Assembly: GCF_019139535.1 (NCBI RefSeq)
Contig: NZ_CP077073.1
Span: forward strand, 633,501-697,500
DNA length: 64,000 bases
From: Pseudomonas muyukensis
GTDB taxonomy: Bacteria; Pseudomonadota; Gammaproteobacteria; Pseudomonadales; Pseudomonadaceae
Reading direction: 5' to 3'
Part shown: positions 11,441-21,058 of the stretch, piece by piece
Position numbering within the stretch: position 1 is the stretch's first letter
Layout: every line of letters begins with the position of its first letter
Program-made: the position numbers and the translations under genes
The notes under the pieces: generated by a model
The model's database searches: none
Seen by the model: only the letters and a program-made list of their open reading frames with translations
What the model was told of the DNA's origin: nothing

Positions 11441-11545
11441 CGGGGCTGCTTTGCAGCCCATCGCGACACAAGGCCGCTCCTACAGGAGATCGCGGTCACC
11501 TGTAGGAGCGGCCTTGTGTCGCGAAAGGGGCGCAAAGCGCCCCCA
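11441..11545. repeat. Inverted REP pair with flanking GC hairpins
   Basis: A perfect 26-bp inverted repeat (11461-11486 against 11499-11524) contains the words CGCGACACAAGGCCGCTCC and GGAGCGGCCTTGTGTCGCG. It is bordered by the small hairpins GGGCTGCTTTGCAGCCC and GGGGCGCAAAGCGCCCC. This is the common P. putida-group REP, placed between the convergent TPR and acyltransferase genes, where it can also act as a transcription stop for both. Confidence 0.85.
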
Positions 11546-11550
11546 GATTC

Positions 11551-12438
11551 TTAATACCAGCGCGCCTCGCCCGCCGGGCGCTTCTTGAAGCGCTTCATGC
11601 TCCACATGTACTGGCTCGGGTACTCGCGCACATAACGCTCGACCACCTGGCTCATGGCCGCCGCCGATTCATTCACATCGGTGCTGTACATGGCCTCTGG
11701 CGCCGCCTCCAGGAACACCTTGAAGCCCGAGCCATCCGGCAAGCGCAGGGCATGCAGGAACACACCGACCGCCTTGCCTCCGGCGAGCATGTTCGGCACG
11801 AACTTGCTGGTCAGCGCCTGGGTGCCGAGGAACGGCACGAACACGCCGGCAGACTCCGCCGGCTCCGGGTCGGCCGGAATCCCCACCTGGCCGCCACGGC
11901 GCACTTCCTTGATCACGCTGAGGATGCCTTCCTTGGTCGACGGCGCCACGCGGTTGCCCATCTGCACCCGCTGTTCGCGCAGCAAGTCATCCACCGCCTT
12001 GAGCTTGGGTGGGCGGTAGAAGATGATCGGCTTGCACTGGTTGCAGTAGAAGTGATTGAGCACTTCCCAGTTGCCCAGGTGACTGGTGATGCCGACCACG
12101 CCCTTGCCCGAGGCCAGGGCCTGCTCCAGCACTTCCAGGCCGTGCACTTCCTTGACCAGGTCGAGCGAACGCTGCGGCGGCCAGATCCAGGCGCAGGCGC
12201 TCTCGACGAACGACTTGCCGATGTCCTTCAGCGCACGGCCAACCAGTTGCTCGCGCTCGGCCGGATCCATCTGCGGGAAGCACTTGGCCAGGTTGATGCG
12301 CACGACATTGCGCGAGCCGTTGGGGATTTTCCACATCAGCCAGCCGATCCCGGCGCCGACGCGCTGCACAGCGCCCCAGGGCAACTTGGCAAACAGGCGC
12401 AGCACCCCGACCATCAGGGCGCCCTTGAACTTTTCCAC
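11551..12438 (-). CDS. Lipid A biosynthesis lauroyl-type acyltransferase (LpxL/HtrB family)
   Basis: A 295-residue member of the LpxL/LpxM family, which transfers secondary acyl chains to Kdo2-lipid A at the inner membrane. The start is a GTG at 12438 (MEKFKGALMVGVLRLFAK) with AAGGA eight nt before it; the ORF reading on upstream is unrelated sequence. Features are an N-terminal hydrophobic segment, the catalytic HLGNWE motif (H-x4-E), and the conserved FYRPPK and P-x-D-P region. It matches the PA0011-type gene near the origin. Pseudomonads carry several paralogues, so chain specificity cannot be assigned here. Confidence 0.92.
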   Translation of the reverse strand: MEKFKGALMVGVLRLFAKLPWGAVQRVGAGIGWLMWKIPNGSRNVVRINLAKCFPQMDPAEREQLVGRALKDIGKSFVESACAWIWPPQRSLDLVKEVHGLEVLEQALASGKGVVGITSHLGNWEVLNHFYCNQCKPIIFYRPPKLKAVDDLLREQRVQMGNRVAPSTKEGILSVIKEVRRGGQVGIPADPEPAESAGVFVPFLGTQALTSKFVPNMLAGGKAVGVFLHALRLPDGSGFKVFLEAAPEAMYSTDVNESAAAMSQVVERYVREYPSQYMWSMKRFKKRPAGEARWY

Positions 12439-12479
12439 AGGCGAATTCCTTATTTCAGCAAGGCGCGCATTGTAACCCC

Positions 12480-13031
12480 TCAGCGCAGCAAGGCGGCGTA
12501 GCGATCGCAATCGGTGGTGTGGTCCATGACCATGCCGGTGGCCTGCATGAAGGCGTAGCAGATGGTCGGCCCGACGAAGGTAAAGCCGGCTTTGCGCAGG
12601 GCCTTGCTCATGGCCTTGGCCTCGTCGGTGACCGCCGGGACCTCGCTGCGGCCAGTGAAATGATTGATCTTCGGCGTGCCTCCGACGAACGACCACAACC
12701 ACTCGGCGGGGTTATCCACAGCCAGCCAGGCCTGCGCATTGCGGCGCACGGCCTTGAGCTTGAGGCGGTTGCGGATGATACCGGCGTCCTGCATGAGCGC
12801 CTCGATGCGCGCGTCGCTGAGGTCCGCCAGTTTCACCGGGTCGAAGCCGTCCAGCACCTGGCGATAGCGCTCGCGCTTCCTCAACACCGTGATCCATGAC
12901 AACCCCGCCTGGAACCCTTCGAGCAAAAGCATCTCGAAGAGCAACGCCGGGTCGCGCTGCGGCGTTCCCCACTCGTGGTCGTGATAGGCCTGATACAACG
13001 GATCGTCGGAACACCAAAAGCAGCGTGGCAT
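12480..13031 (-). CDS. tag: DNA-3-methyladenine glycosylase I
   Basis: Tag removes 3-methyladenine from alkylated DNA. It is 183 residues. The N-terminus MPRCFWCSDDPLYQAYHDHEWG supplies zinc ligands C4 and H17, and H171 and C175 near the C-terminus complete the site known for this family. The central LLEGFQAGLSWITVLRKRE helix-hairpin region is intact. It is followed on the same strand by the acyltransferase gene (41 bp gap) and is divergent from glyQ. A perfect DnaA-box word is inside it at 12712-12720. Confidence 0.97.
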   Translation of the reverse strand: MPRCFWCSDDPLYQAYHDHEWGTPQRDPALLFEMLLLEGFQAGLSWITVLRKRERYRQVLDGFDPVKLADLSDARIEALMQDAGIIRNRLKLKAVRRNAQAWLAVDNPAEWLWSFVGGTPKINHFTGRSEVPAVTDEAKAMSKALRKAGFTFVGPTICYAFMQATGMVMDHTTDCDRYAALLR

Positions 13032-13045
13032 AAGGCTCCAATAAC

Positions 13046-13074
13046 GTAGAGGGCGAGGCGAATCGGGTTATACT
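13046..13074 (+). promoter_or_regulatory. Candidate glyQS promoter (-10 only clear)
   Basis: TATACT at 13069-13074 is a near-consensus -10, about 40 bp before the glyQ start. The hexamer 17 bp upstream (GTAGAG) is a poor -35, so only the -10 is convincing. Confidence 0.4.
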
Positions 13075-13115
13075 CCCGCTCTTTACATCCGCATCCCCAG
13101 ATACAGGTGAATTTC

Positions 13116-14063
13116 GTGAGCCAGCCTACGCCAGCCGTGCGTACCTTCCAAGACCTGATCCTCGCCCTGCAGAACTACTGGGCCGAGCAAGGTTGTGTGG
13201 TGCTTCAGCCCTACGATATGGAAGTAGGCGCCGGCACTTTCCACACCGCGACCTTCCTGCGCGCCGTGGGTCCAGAAACCTGGAACGCCGCCTATGTGCA
13301 GCCCAGCCGTCGCCCCGCCGACGGGCGGTATGGCGAAAACCCCAACCGCCTGCAGCACTACTACCAGTTCCAGGTGGTGCTCAAGCCGAACCCGGCCAAC
13401 TTCCAGGAGCTGTACCTCGGCTCGCTGAAAGCCATCGGCCTGGACCCGCTGGTTCACGATATCCGCTTCGTCGAAGACAACTGGGAATCGCCGACCCTCG
13501 GTGCCTGGGGCCTGGGCTGGGAAATCTGGCTGAACGGCATGGAAGTGACCCAGTTCACCTACTTCCAGCAGGTCGGCGGCATCGAGTGCTATCCGGTCAC
13601 CGGTGAGATCACCTACGGCCTGGAGCGCCTGGCCATGTACCTGCAGGGCGTGGACTCGGTCTACGACCTGGTGTGGGCCGACGGTCCGTTCGGCAAGGTC
13701 ACCTACGGCGACGTGTTCCACCAGAACGAAGTGGAGCAGTCGACCTACAACTTCGAGCACGCCAACGTCGAGAAGCTGTTCGAACTGTTCGACTTCTACG
13801 AAAGCGAAGCGAACCGCCTGATCAAGCTCGACCTGCCGCTGCCGACCTACGAAATGGTCCTGAAGGCCTCGCACACCTTCAACCTGCTGGACGCCCGCCG
13901 CGCCATCTCGGTAACCGAGCGCCAGCGCTACATCCTGCGCGTGCGTACCCTGGCCCGGGACGTGGCGCAAAGCTATCTGCAAGCCCGCGCACGCCTGGGC
14001 TTCCCGATGGCTTCTCCTGAACTGCGTGACGAAGTGTTGGCTAAGCTGGAGGCTGCACAATGA
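13116..14063 (+). CDS. glyQ: Glycyl-tRNA synthetase alpha subunit
   Basis: GlyQ is the catalytic class II subunit of the alpha2beta2 glycyl-tRNA synthetase. The GTG at 13116 ([16 protein letters not shown]) gives the family length of 315 residues and has AGGTGA five nt before it. An earlier in-frame GTG at 13107 overlaps that ribosome site and is rejected. Class II motifs appear as [20 protein letters not shown] and [14 protein letters not shown], and the protein is near-identical in pattern to other Pseudomonas GlyQ. The last bases overlap glyS (ATGA). Confidence 0.98.
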   Translation: MSQPTPAVRTFQDLILALQNYWAEQGCVVLQPYDMEVGAGTFHTATFLRAVGPETWNAAYVQPSRRPADGRYGENPNRLQHYYQFQVVLKPNPANFQELYLGSLKAIGLDPLVHDIRFVEDNWESPTLGAWGLGWEIWLNGMEVTQFTYFQQVGGIECYPVTGEITYGLERLAMYLQGVDSVYDLVWADGPFGKVTYGDVFHQNEVEQSTYNFEHANVEKLFELFDFYESEANRLIKLDLPLPTYEMVLKASHTFNLLDARRAISVTERQRYILRVRTLARDVAQSYLQARARLGFPMASPELRDEVLAKLEAAQ

Positions 14064-16114
14064 GTGCTCAAGATTTCCTGGTTGAACTGGGCACCGAAGA
14101 GCTGCCGCCGAAGGCCCTCGCCTCGCTGGGCGACGCCTTCCTCGCCGGCATCGAGAAAGGCCTGCAGGCCGCCGGCCTGAACTACACCGGCAAGCAGGTG
14201 TACGCCGCGCCGCGCCGCCTGGCGGTATTGATCCGCCAGCTGGACGTGCAGCAGCCGGATCGCAGCATCAACATCGACGGCCCGCCTCTGCAGGCCGCAT
14301 TCAACGCCGAAGGCCAACCGACCCAGGCGGCCCTGGGCTTCGCCAAGAAGTGCGGCGTGGAGCTGTCGGACATCGACCAGAGCGGCCCGAAGCTGCGCTT
14401 CTCCCAGCACATCCCGGGCAAGGCCACCAGCAGCCTGCTGCCAACCATCGTCGAAGACTCGCTCAACGACCTGCCGATCCCCAAGCGCATGCACTGGGGC
14501 GCCAGCCGCGAAGAGTTCGTGCGCCCAACCCAGTGGCTGGTGATGCTGCTGGGCGATCAGGTAGTCGACTGCACCATCCTGGCGCAGAAGGCCGGCCGTG
14601 AATCCCGTGGCCACCGTTTCCACCACCCGGAAAACGTACTCATCACCACCCCGGCCAACTACGTCGAGGACCTGCGCAAGGCCCACGTGCTGGCCGACTT
14701 CGCCGAGCGTCGCGAGCTGATCAGCAAGCGCACCGCGGAGCTGGCCATGCAGCAGGAAGGCACGGCCATCGTGCCGCCGGCACTGCTGGACGAAGTGACC
14801 GCGCTGGTCGAGTGGCCGGTGCCGCTGGTGTGCTCGTTCGAGGAGCGTTTCCTCGAGGTGCCGCAGGAAGCCCTGATCACCACCATGCAGGACAACCAGA
14901 AGTACTTCTGCCTGCTGGACGGCGAAGGCAAGCTGCTGCCGCGTTTCATCACCGTGGCCAACGTCGAAAGCCGCGATCCGAAACAGATCGTCGAAGGCAA
15001 CGAGAAGGTCGTGCGCCCGCGCCTGACCGACGCCGAGTTCTTCTTCAAGCAGGACAAGAAGCAGCCGCTGGAAAGCTTCAACGAGCGCCTGAAAAACGTG
15101 GTGTTCCAGGCGCAACTGGGCACCGTGTTCGACAAGGCCGAGCGCGTCTCCAAGCTGGCCGCGTTCATTGCCCCGCACATCGGCGGCAGCGCCGCCAACG
15201 CCGGCCGTGCCGGTTTGTTGTCCAAGTGCGACCTGGCCTCGGAAATGGTCGGCGAATTCCCTGAGATGCAGGGCATTGCCGGCTACTACTACGCCCTCAA
15301 CGATGGCGAGCCGCAAGACGTCGCCCTGGCGCTGAACGAGCAGTACATGCCGCGTGGCGCCGGTGCCGAGCTGCCGCAGACCCTCACCGGTGCTGCCGTG
15401 GCCATCGCCGACAAGCTCGACACCCTGGTCGGCATCTTCGGCATCGGCATGCTGCCCACTGGCAGCAAGGACCCGTATGCCCTGCGTCGCGCCGCCCTGG
15501 GCGTGCTGCGCATCCTGATCGAGAAGCAGCTGGACCTGGACCTGACCGCCGCGGTCGAGTTCGCGGTCAAGCAGTTCGGTGCCAAGGTCAAGGCCGCCGG
15601 CCTGGCCGAGCAGGTGCTGGAGTTCATCTTCGACCGCCTGCGTGCGCGTTACGAAGACGAAGGCATCGACGTCGCCACCTACCTGTCGGTGCGTGCCCTC
15701 AAGCCCGGCTCGGCGCTGGACTTCGACCAGCGCGTGCAGGCCGTGCAGGCGTTCCGCAAGCTGCCGGAAGCCGAGGCCCTGGCCGCGGCGAACAAGCGCG
15801 TGTCGAACCTGCTGGGCAAGGCCGAAGGCGCCATCGCCGAGCAGGTCGAGCCGAAGTACTTCGACAACGCCAACGAGTTCTCGCTGTACTCGGCCATCCA
15901 GCAGGCCGACCAGGCCGTGCAACCGATGGCCGCCGCGCGTCAGTACAACGAGGCGCTGGCCCGCCTGGCCGCGCTGCGCGATCCGGTCGACGCCTTCTTC
16001 GAGGCGGTGCTGGTGAACGCCGAGGACGCCAAGGTACGCGCCAACCGTTATGCCCTGCTCAGCCGCCTGCGCGGTCTGTTCCTGGGCGTGGCCGATATCT
16101 CGCTGCTGGGGTAA
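14060..16114 (+). CDS. glyS: Glycyl-tRNA synthetase beta subunit
   Basis: GlyS is the tRNA-binding partner of GlyQ. At 684 residues it has the usual size. The N-terminus ([19 protein letters not shown]) and the HD-like and C-terminal anticodon-binding regions are intact ([16 protein letters not shown] motif seen as [16 protein letters not shown]). Its ATG overlaps the glyQ stop codon, so the two subunits are translationally coupled. The long ORF on the opposite strand is a codon-bias shadow. Confidence 0.98.
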   Translation: MSAQDFLVELGTEELPPKALASLGDAFLAGIEKGLQAAGLNYTGKQVYAAPRRLAVLIRQLDVQQPDRSINIDGPPLQAAFNAEGQPTQAALGFAKKCGVELSDIDQSGPKLRFSQHIPGKATSSLLPTIVEDSLNDLPIPKRMHWGASREEFVRPTQWLVMLLGDQVVDCTILAQKAGRESRGHRFHHPENVLITTPANYVEDLRKAHVLADFAERRELISKRTAELAMQQEGTAIVPPALLDEVTALVEWPVPLVCSFEERFLEVPQEALITTMQDNQKYFCLLDGEGKLLPRFITVANVESRDPKQIVEGNEKVVRPRLTDAEFFFKQDKKQPLESFNERLKNVVFQAQLGTVFDKAERVSKLAAFIAPHIGGSAANAGRAGLLSKCDLASEMVGEFPEMQGIAGYYYALNDGEPQDVALALNEQYMPRGAGAELPQTLTGAAVAIADKLDTLVGIFGIGMLPTGSKDPYALRRAALGVLRILIEKQLDLDLTAAVEFAVKQFGAKVKAAGLAEQVLEFIFDRLRARYEDEGIDVATYLSVRALKPGSALDFDQRVQAVQAFRKLPEAEALAAANKRVSNLLGKAEGAIAEQVEPKYFDNANEFSLYSAIQQADQAVQPMAAARQYNEALARLAALRDPVDAFFEAVLVNAEDAKVRANRYALLSRLRGLFLGVADISLLG

Positions 16115-16118
16115 GCCG

Positions 16119-16646
16119 TTGAAACTGCTGATTCTTGATCGAGACGGAGTGATCAACCATGACTCCGACGCCTACATCAAGTCGCTGGAGGAGTGGATCC
16201 CCATTCCTGGCTCGATCGAGGCCATCGCGCAGTTGAGCAAGGCGGGCTGGACCGTGGCTGTTGCCACCAACCAGTCCGGCATTGCCCGCGGCTACTACCC
16301 GCTGGCAACCCTCGAGGCCATGCACGCGCGCCTGCGCGCGCTGGTGGCCGAGCAGGGTGGCGAGCTCGGTGTCATCGTGCATTGCCCGCACGGTCCGGAC
16401 CAAGGCTGCGATTGCCGCAAGCCCAAGCCCGGCATGCTGCGGGCCATTGCCGAGCACTACCAGGTTCCCCTGGCCGGCGTGTGGTTCGTCGGCGACAGCA
16501 AAGGTGACCTGGAGGCGGCCCTGGCCGTCGATGCACAACCCGTGCTGGTAAAAACCGGCAAGGGCGAGCGAACCCTGGCAAAGGGCGTTCCGGAAACTAC
16601 ACTGATTTTCGACGATCTGGCAGCCATCGCCAGAGAACTTATTTAA
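16119..16646 (+). CDS. gmhB: D-glycero-beta-D-manno-heptose-1,7-bisphosphate 7-phosphatase
   Basis: GmhB removes the 7-phosphate in the ADP-heptose pathway for LPS inner core. It is a HAD-family protein of 175 residues from the TTG at 16119 (MKLLILDRDGVINHD), 4 bp after the glyS stop. The nucleophile and acid are D7 and D9. A zinc-binding Cys/His loop typical of GmhB is seen in HCPHGPDQGCDCRKPKP, and FVGDSKGDLEAA holds the Mg-binding Asp. A longer frame starting inside glyS is not supported. It sits between glyS and the acyltransferase gene, as in P. aeruginosa. Confidence 0.95.
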   Translation: MKLLILDRDGVINHDSDAYIKSLEEWIPIPGSIEAIAQLSKAGWTVAVATNQSGIARGYYPLATLEAMHARLRALVAEQGGELGVIVHCPHGPDQGCDCRKPKPGMLRAIAEHYQVPLAGVWFVGDSKGDLEAALAVDAQPVLVKTGKGERTLAKGVPETTLIFDDLAAIARELI

Positions 16647-16712
16647 AAGGGTGCGCCTTGACCGGCGCACTTTTCATTAGGCGGGCCATGCCCCGCAACG
16701 GTACATGCCACT

Positions 16713-17483
16713 ATGTCGATCCTGCAGGCGATCAGAATCTTTCTTTTTTACCTGCTGTTGGGCACCAGTTCGCTGCTGTGGTGCTCGCTGAGCTTCTTCG
16801 TCGCGCCTTTCCTGCCGTTCCCCAAGCGCTACAAGTTCATCAACGTGTACTGGTGCCGCTGCGCGTTGTTTCTGGTGCGCACGATCCTGGGCATCAACTA
16901 CAAGATCACTGGCGCTGAGCATGTGCCGAAAGTGCCTTGCGTGATCCTGTCGAACCACCAGAGCACCTGGGAGACGTTCTTCCTCTCGGCGTACTTCTCG
17001 CCGCTGAGCCAGGTGCTCAAGCGCGAGCTGCTGTACGTGCCGTTCTTTGGCTGGGCCATGGCCATGCTGCGGCCGATCGCCATCGACCGGAAGAACCCCA
17101 AGGAGGCTCTGCGCCAGGTCGCCAGCCAAGGCGACGAGTTGCTCAAGCAGGGCACCTGGGTGTTGATCTTCCCCGAAGGCACCCGCGTGCCCCACGGCCA
17201 GATCGGCAAGTTCTCCCGTGGCGGTACCGCGTTGGCGGTGAACGCCGGGCTGCCAGTGCTGCCGATCGCCCACAACGCCGGCAAGTTCTGGCCGCGCGAG
17301 GGCTGGGGCAAGCGCCCAGGCACCATCGAGGTGGTGATTGGCGAGCCGATGTACCCCGAAGGCACCGGGCCACGGGCCATCGCCGAGCTGAACGACCGGG
17401 CCCAGGCGTGGAACGAGGCGGCCCAACGGGCCATGGGCTCGTTGCCACCAGCGGCGGAACGGCCGGAGCAGCAGCATGCCTGA
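16713..17483 (+). CDS. 1-acyl-sn-glycerol-3-phosphate acyltransferase (LptA/HdtS type)
   Basis: This PlsC-family enzyme acylates lysophosphatidic acid in phospholipid synthesis at the inner membrane. The 256 residues begin with a hydrophobic segment (about 5-35). The acyltransferase motifs are NHQSTWET (H-x4-E in place of the common H-x4-D), a second motif around IAIDRKN, FPEGTR and a Pro-rich motif IV (LPVLPIAHNAGKF). The position between gmhB and the replication genes matches P. aeruginosa PA0005 (lptA), the homologue of P. fluorescens hdtS. A DnaA box overlaps the end of the following spacer (17489-17497). Confidence 0.93.
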   Translation: MSILQAIRIFLFYLLLGTSSLLWCSLSFFVAPFLPFPKRYKFINVYWCRCALFLVRTILGINYKITGAEHVPKVPCVILSNHQSTWETFFLSAYFSPLSQVLKRELLYVPFFGWAMAMLRPIAIDRKNPKEALRQVASQGDELLKQGTWVLIFPEGTRVPHGQIGKFSRGGTALAVNAGLPVLPIAHNAGKFWPREGWGKRPGTIEVVIGEPMYPEGTGPRAIAELNDRAQAWNEAAQRAMGSLPPAAERPEQQHA

Positions 17484-17612
17484 CGTTCTGTGGATAAGTT
17501 GTTAGTAAATTTTGGATTAAACGTCTCGATTGATAGCTAAGTGATTGAATTAGCTATTTATTTCTCTGTATGACGTTTTTTCGAAAATCGTGCATAAGTT
17601 TTTTCGCGCGAT

Positions 17613-17645
17613 AAAAAAACCGGCTTTTACGCCGGTTTTTTTATG
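17613..17645. terminator. Bidirectional rho-independent terminator
   Basis: AAAAAACCGGC-TTTTAC-GCCGGTTTTTT forms a stem with A and T runs on both sides. It lies between the convergent lptA-type and MHS transporter genes and can serve both strands. The 125 bp before it (17490-17612) are unusually AT-rich for this genome. Confidence 0.85.
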
Positions 17646-17674
17646 GGCTCCCAGGTTAAAACCCCAGCGCCACC

Positions 17675-19294
17675 TCACACCTTGTCGATATCCACATCCT
17701 TGGTCTCTTTCAGGCAGAAGATCCCCACCACCAGGCTCACCCCGGTGATCAGCACCGGGTACCACAGGCCGTAGAAGATATCCCCGGTGTACACCACCAG
17801 CGCGAACGATACCGTCGGCAGGAAGCCGCCGAACCAGCCATTGCCGATATGGTAGGGCAGGGACATCGAGGTGTAGCGAATGCGCGTGGGGAACAGCTCG
17901 ACCATCACCGCCGCCAGTGGCCCGTAGGTCATGGTGGCGATCAGGATCATGGCGACGATCAGCACCACCACCATCACCTGGTTGACGTGGGCCGGGTCAG
18001 CCTTGGCCGGGTAGCCGGCGGCATCGATGGCACTGCGCATGGCTGCTTCGTCGAAGCCACTGATGGTCTTGTCGCCAATGCTCACGCTGACCCCACTGCC
18101 GGCAGTCTCCACCGAACTGTAGGGCAGGCCCTGCTTGACCAGGAACGTCTTGACCTTGTCGCAGGGGCTGTCGAAACGCGCCTTGCCCACCGGGTCGAAC
18201 TGGAAGGTGCAGCCTTGCGGGTCGGCGCTGACCACGATCGGTGCCTGGCGGCTGGCCGCGTCGATCTGCGGGTTGGCGTAGTGGCTCAGGGCCTTGAACA
18301 TCGGGAAGTAGCACACCGTCGCCAGCAACAGGCCGACCATCAGGATTGGCTTGCGCCCGATGCGGTCCGACAGCCAGCCGAAGAACACGAAGAACGGCGC
18401 GCCGATCACCACGCTGATGATCAGCAGGGTATTGGCCTGGGCCGGGTCCATCTTGAGCATCTGGGTCATGAAGAACAGCACGTAGAACTGCGCGGTGTAG
18501 AAGGTCACCGCCTGCCCGGCATTGATGCTGAACAACGCCGTGAGCACCACCTTGAGGTTCGGCCAGGAGGTGAAGGACTCGCGGATCGGCGACTTGCTCA
18601 CCTTGCCCTGGGCCTTCATTTTCACGAAGGCCGGCGACTCGTGCATGCTCATGCGGATCCAGGTGGAAATCGCCAGCAGGAAGATCGAAAGCAGGAACGG
18701 CAGGCGCCAGCCCCAGGTCTCGAACTGATCGCCGCTGATGTAACGGCTGGCGAGCACCACGGTCAGCGACAACAGCAGGCCCAGAGTGGCGGTGGACTGG
18801 ATGAAACCGGTGTGGAAACCGCGCTTGCCAGGTGGCGCGTGCTCGGCCACATAGGTGGCGGCGCCGCCGTATTCACCGCCCAGGGCCAGGCCCTGGAGCA
18901 TGCGCAGCACCACGAGGATGATCGGCGCGGCGATACCGATGCTGGCGTAGGTGGGCAGCAGGCCGACCGCGAAGGTCGACAGGCCCATCAGCACGATGGT
19001 CACCAGGAAGGTGTACTTGCGCCCGATCATGTCACCCAGCCGGCCGAACACCAGCGCGCCGAACGGGCGCACCAGGAAGCCGGCGGCGAAGGCCATCAGG
19101 GCGAAGATGAAGGCGGTGGTGTCGTTGACCCCAGCGAAGAACTGCTTGCTGATGACCGCAGCCAGCGCGCCATAGAGAAAAAAGTCATACCACTCGAATA
19201 CCGTCCCGAGGGATGACGCGAAAATGATCTTGCGTTCCTCACGGCGGCTGTCGCGGGTGACCGCCGCACCTTGCTCCTGGATGTAGTCCGACAT
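17675..19294 (-). CDS. MFS transporter, metabolite:H+ symporter (MHS) family
   Basis: A 539-residue inner-membrane carrier starting at the ATG at 19294 (MSDYIQEQG). MFS signatures are GRLGDMIGRKYTF (about 85-97) between helices 2 and 3, RMLQGLALGGEYGGAATYVAE (131-151), and DRIGRKP (310-316). The family is that of KgtP, ProP and citrate or shikimate carriers, but the substrate is unknown. Unusually, a hydrophilic stretch of about 100 residues (338-436, with C362 and C378) lies between late membrane helices and probably forms a periplasmic domain. It follows the GMC oxidoreductase gene (97 bp gap), so substrate uptake and oxidation may be linked. Its leader carries an Hfq/Crc-like motif. Confidence 0.92.
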   Translation of the reverse strand: MSDYIQEQGAAVTRDSRREERKIIFASSLGTVFEWYDFFLYGALAAVISKQFFAGVNDTTAFIFALMAFAAGFLVRPFGALVFGRLGDMIGRKYTFLVTIVLMGLSTFAVGLLPTYASIGIAAPIILVVLRMLQGLALGGEYGGAATYVAEHAPPGKRGFHTGFIQSTATLGLLLSLTVVLASRYISGDQFETWGWRLPFLLSIFLLAISTWIRMSMHESPAFVKMKAQGKVSKSPIRESFTSWPNLKVVLTALFSINAGQAVTFYTAQFYVLFFMTQMLKMDPAQANTLLIISVVIGAPFFVFFGWLSDRIGRKPILMVGLLLATVCYFPMFKALSHYANPQIDAASRQAPIVVSADPQGCTFQFDPVGKARFDSPCDKVKTFLVKQGLPYSSVETAGSGVSVSIGDKTISGFDEAAMRSAIDAAGYPAKADPAHVNQVMVVVLIVAMILIATMTYGPLAAVMVELFPTRIRYTSMSLPYHIGNGWFGGFLPTVSFALVVYTGDIFYGLWYPVLITGVSLVVGIFCLKETKDVDIDKV

Positions 19295-19325
19295 CGTTGC
19301 TGTCCTCGGCCCGTGGGCCACAGTG

Positions 19326-19340
19326 ATTATTCTTGTTGTT
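19326..19340 (-). promoter_or_regulatory. Putative Hfq/Crc (CA-motif) site in the MHS transporter leader
   Basis: On the minus strand the leader reads AACAACAAGAATAAT, five consecutive A-A-N triplets, about 32 nt before the transporter start. Repeats of AAN are the known binding signature of Hfq/Crc in Pseudomonas catabolite repression. Function is inferred. Confidence 0.6.
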
Positions 19341-19391
19341 CCACTGTCGGCGACCTCTGAGCGCGGGTCGCCGGTGTTGCAAACACCCGGG

Positions 19392-21041
19392 TCAGGGCGT
19401 CGGTATCGCGTTGCTGTCGCTGAGGTGGGTCTGTGTATGCGCTCCCTTGAGGATCAGTTGCGCCGCCTTCTCGGCGATCATCAACGTGGGTGAACAGGTA
19501 TTGCCGGAGACGATCTGCGGCATGATCGAGGCGTCGGCCACGCGCAGCCCAGGGATGCCATGCACACGCAGCTGGCTGTCCACCACGTCGAGGGCGCCAC
19601 TGCCCATGCGGCAGGTGCCCACCGGATGGAAGATGGTGGTACCGATCTGCCCGGCGGCCTGGTGCAGGTCTGCTTCGCTGTGCAGGGCTGAGCCGGGCAG
19701 GTATTCACGCGGGTCGAACGCAGCCAGGGCCGGCGCCTGGACGATGCGCCGGGTGAGGCGGATGGCATCGGCGGCGACGCGCAGGTCCTCGGGGTCGCTG
19801 AGGTAGTTGGGGTCGATCAACGGCGCGGCGGCCATGTCCGCCGAGCGGATATCGATACGACCGCGGCTGGCCGGACGCAGGTTGCATACCGAGGCCGTGA
19901 AGGCCGGGAAGCGATGCAGCGGCTCGCCGAAGCGCTCCAGCGACAACGGCTGCACGTGGTACTGCAGGTTGGCGGTGGCCTGTTCCGAGCCTGAACGCAC
20001 AAACGCGCCCAACTGGCTCGGCGCCATGGCCAGCGGGCCGCTGCGGTCGAAGGCGTAGCGCAGGCCCATGCCCAGTTTGCCCCACAGGCTGTTGGCCATC
20101 TGGTTGAGCGTGCGGGTGTTCTGGATCTGGTAGATCAGCCGCAGTTGCAGGTGGTCCTGCAGATTGCCACCCACGCCAGGCATGTCGTGACGCACCGCAA
20201 TGCCCAGGCCTTCCAGCAACTTGCGCGAGCCAATGCCGGAGCGTTGCAGGATACCGGGCGAACCCACGGCGCCTGCGCACAGGATGATCTCGCGGCGGGC
20301 GCCAAACTCATGCCACGCGCCTTGCCAGCGTGCCTTCACGGCACGGGCCCGGGTGTTGCTGAGCAGCACCTGGTCGACCTGCACGCCGGTCAGCACGGTC
20401 AAGTTGGGGCGCTGGCGGATAGGCCGCAGGAATGCCTTGGCCGAGTTCCAGCGCACACCGCTGCGCTGGTTGACCTGAAAGTATCCACACCCTGCGTTGT
20501 CGCCGGTGTTGAAGTCGGCGACCTTGGCGATGCCGCTCTGCTCGGCGGCATCGCGGAACGCATCGAGGATCGGCCAACTGTAGCGCTGCTGCTCGACCCG
20601 CCATTCGCCATCGGCGCCGTGACTGTCGCTGGCGCCGGCAAAGTGGTTTTCGCAGGCCTTGAACAGCGGTAGTACATCTTTCCAGGCCCAGCCGTCGTTG
20701 CCTTGCTCGGCCCAGCGATCATAGTCGGCGGCCTGGCCACGCATGTAGATCATGCCGTTGATCGATGAGCAGCCGCCCAGCACCTTGCCCCGCGGATAAC
20801 CCAGGGCACGCCCGTTCAGGCCTGGCTGGGCCTCGGTCTTGAAGCACCAGTCGGTGCGTGGGTTGCCGATGCAGTAGAGGTAACCGACCGGGACGTGAAT
20901 CCACGGGTAGTTGTCGCGGCCACCGGCCTCGAGCAGCAGGACGCGGCAGGCAGGGTCGGCGGACAAGCGGTTGGCCAGCAGGCATCCGGCGGGACCGGCA
21001 CCCACGACCACGTAGTCGTAGACAGAATCGGCTGATGGCAT
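19392..21041 (-). CDS. GMC-family FAD-dependent oxidoreductase (choline/alcohol dehydrogenase-like)
   Basis: A 549-residue glucose-methanol-choline oxidoreductase. The ADP-binding VVVGAGPAGC loop is at 11-20, followed by LLEAGG; GGCSSINGMIYMRG is GMC signature 1, and GAVGSPGILQRSGIG is signature 2. The C-terminal HPVGTCRMG contains the active-site His region. The start is the ATG at 21041 with GAGG six nt before it; a TTG two codons upstream is less likely. Substrates in the family are primary alcohols or choline-like compounds and cannot be fixed here. The gene is upstream of the MHS transporter gene in the same direction and has its own AAN-repeat leader. Confidence 0.93.
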   Translation of the reverse strand: MPSADSVYDYVVVGAGPAGCLLANRLSADPACRVLLLEAGGRDNYPWIHVPVGYLYCIGNPRTDWCFKTEAQPGLNGRALGYPRGKVLGGCSSINGMIYMRGQAADYDRWAEQGNDGWAWKDVLPLFKACENHFAGASDSHGADGEWRVEQQRYSWPILDAFRDAAEQSGIAKVADFNTGDNAGCGYFQVNQRSGVRWNSAKAFLRPIRQRPNLTVLTGVQVDQVLLSNTRARAVKARWQGAWHEFGARREIILCAGAVGSPGILQRSGIGSRKLLEGLGIAVRHDMPGVGGNLQDHLQLRLIYQIQNTRTLNQMANSLWGKLGMGLRYAFDRSGPLAMAPSQLGAFVRSGSEQATANLQYHVQPLSLERFGEPLHRFPAFTASVCNLRPASRGRIDIRSADMAAAPLIDPNYLSDPEDLRVAADAIRLTRRIVQAPALAAFDPREYLPGSALHSEADLHQAAGQIGTTIFHPVGTCRMGSGALDVVDSQLRVHGIPGLRVADASIMPQIVSGNTCSPTLMIAEKAAQLILKGAHTQTHLSDSNAIPTP

Positions 21042-21058
21042 GTGCAACCTCGCGCCTG

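Noticed and set aside
13973..16156. 727-codon minus-strand ORF over glyS
   Set aside because: Codon-bias shadow of glyS; no recognisable domain.
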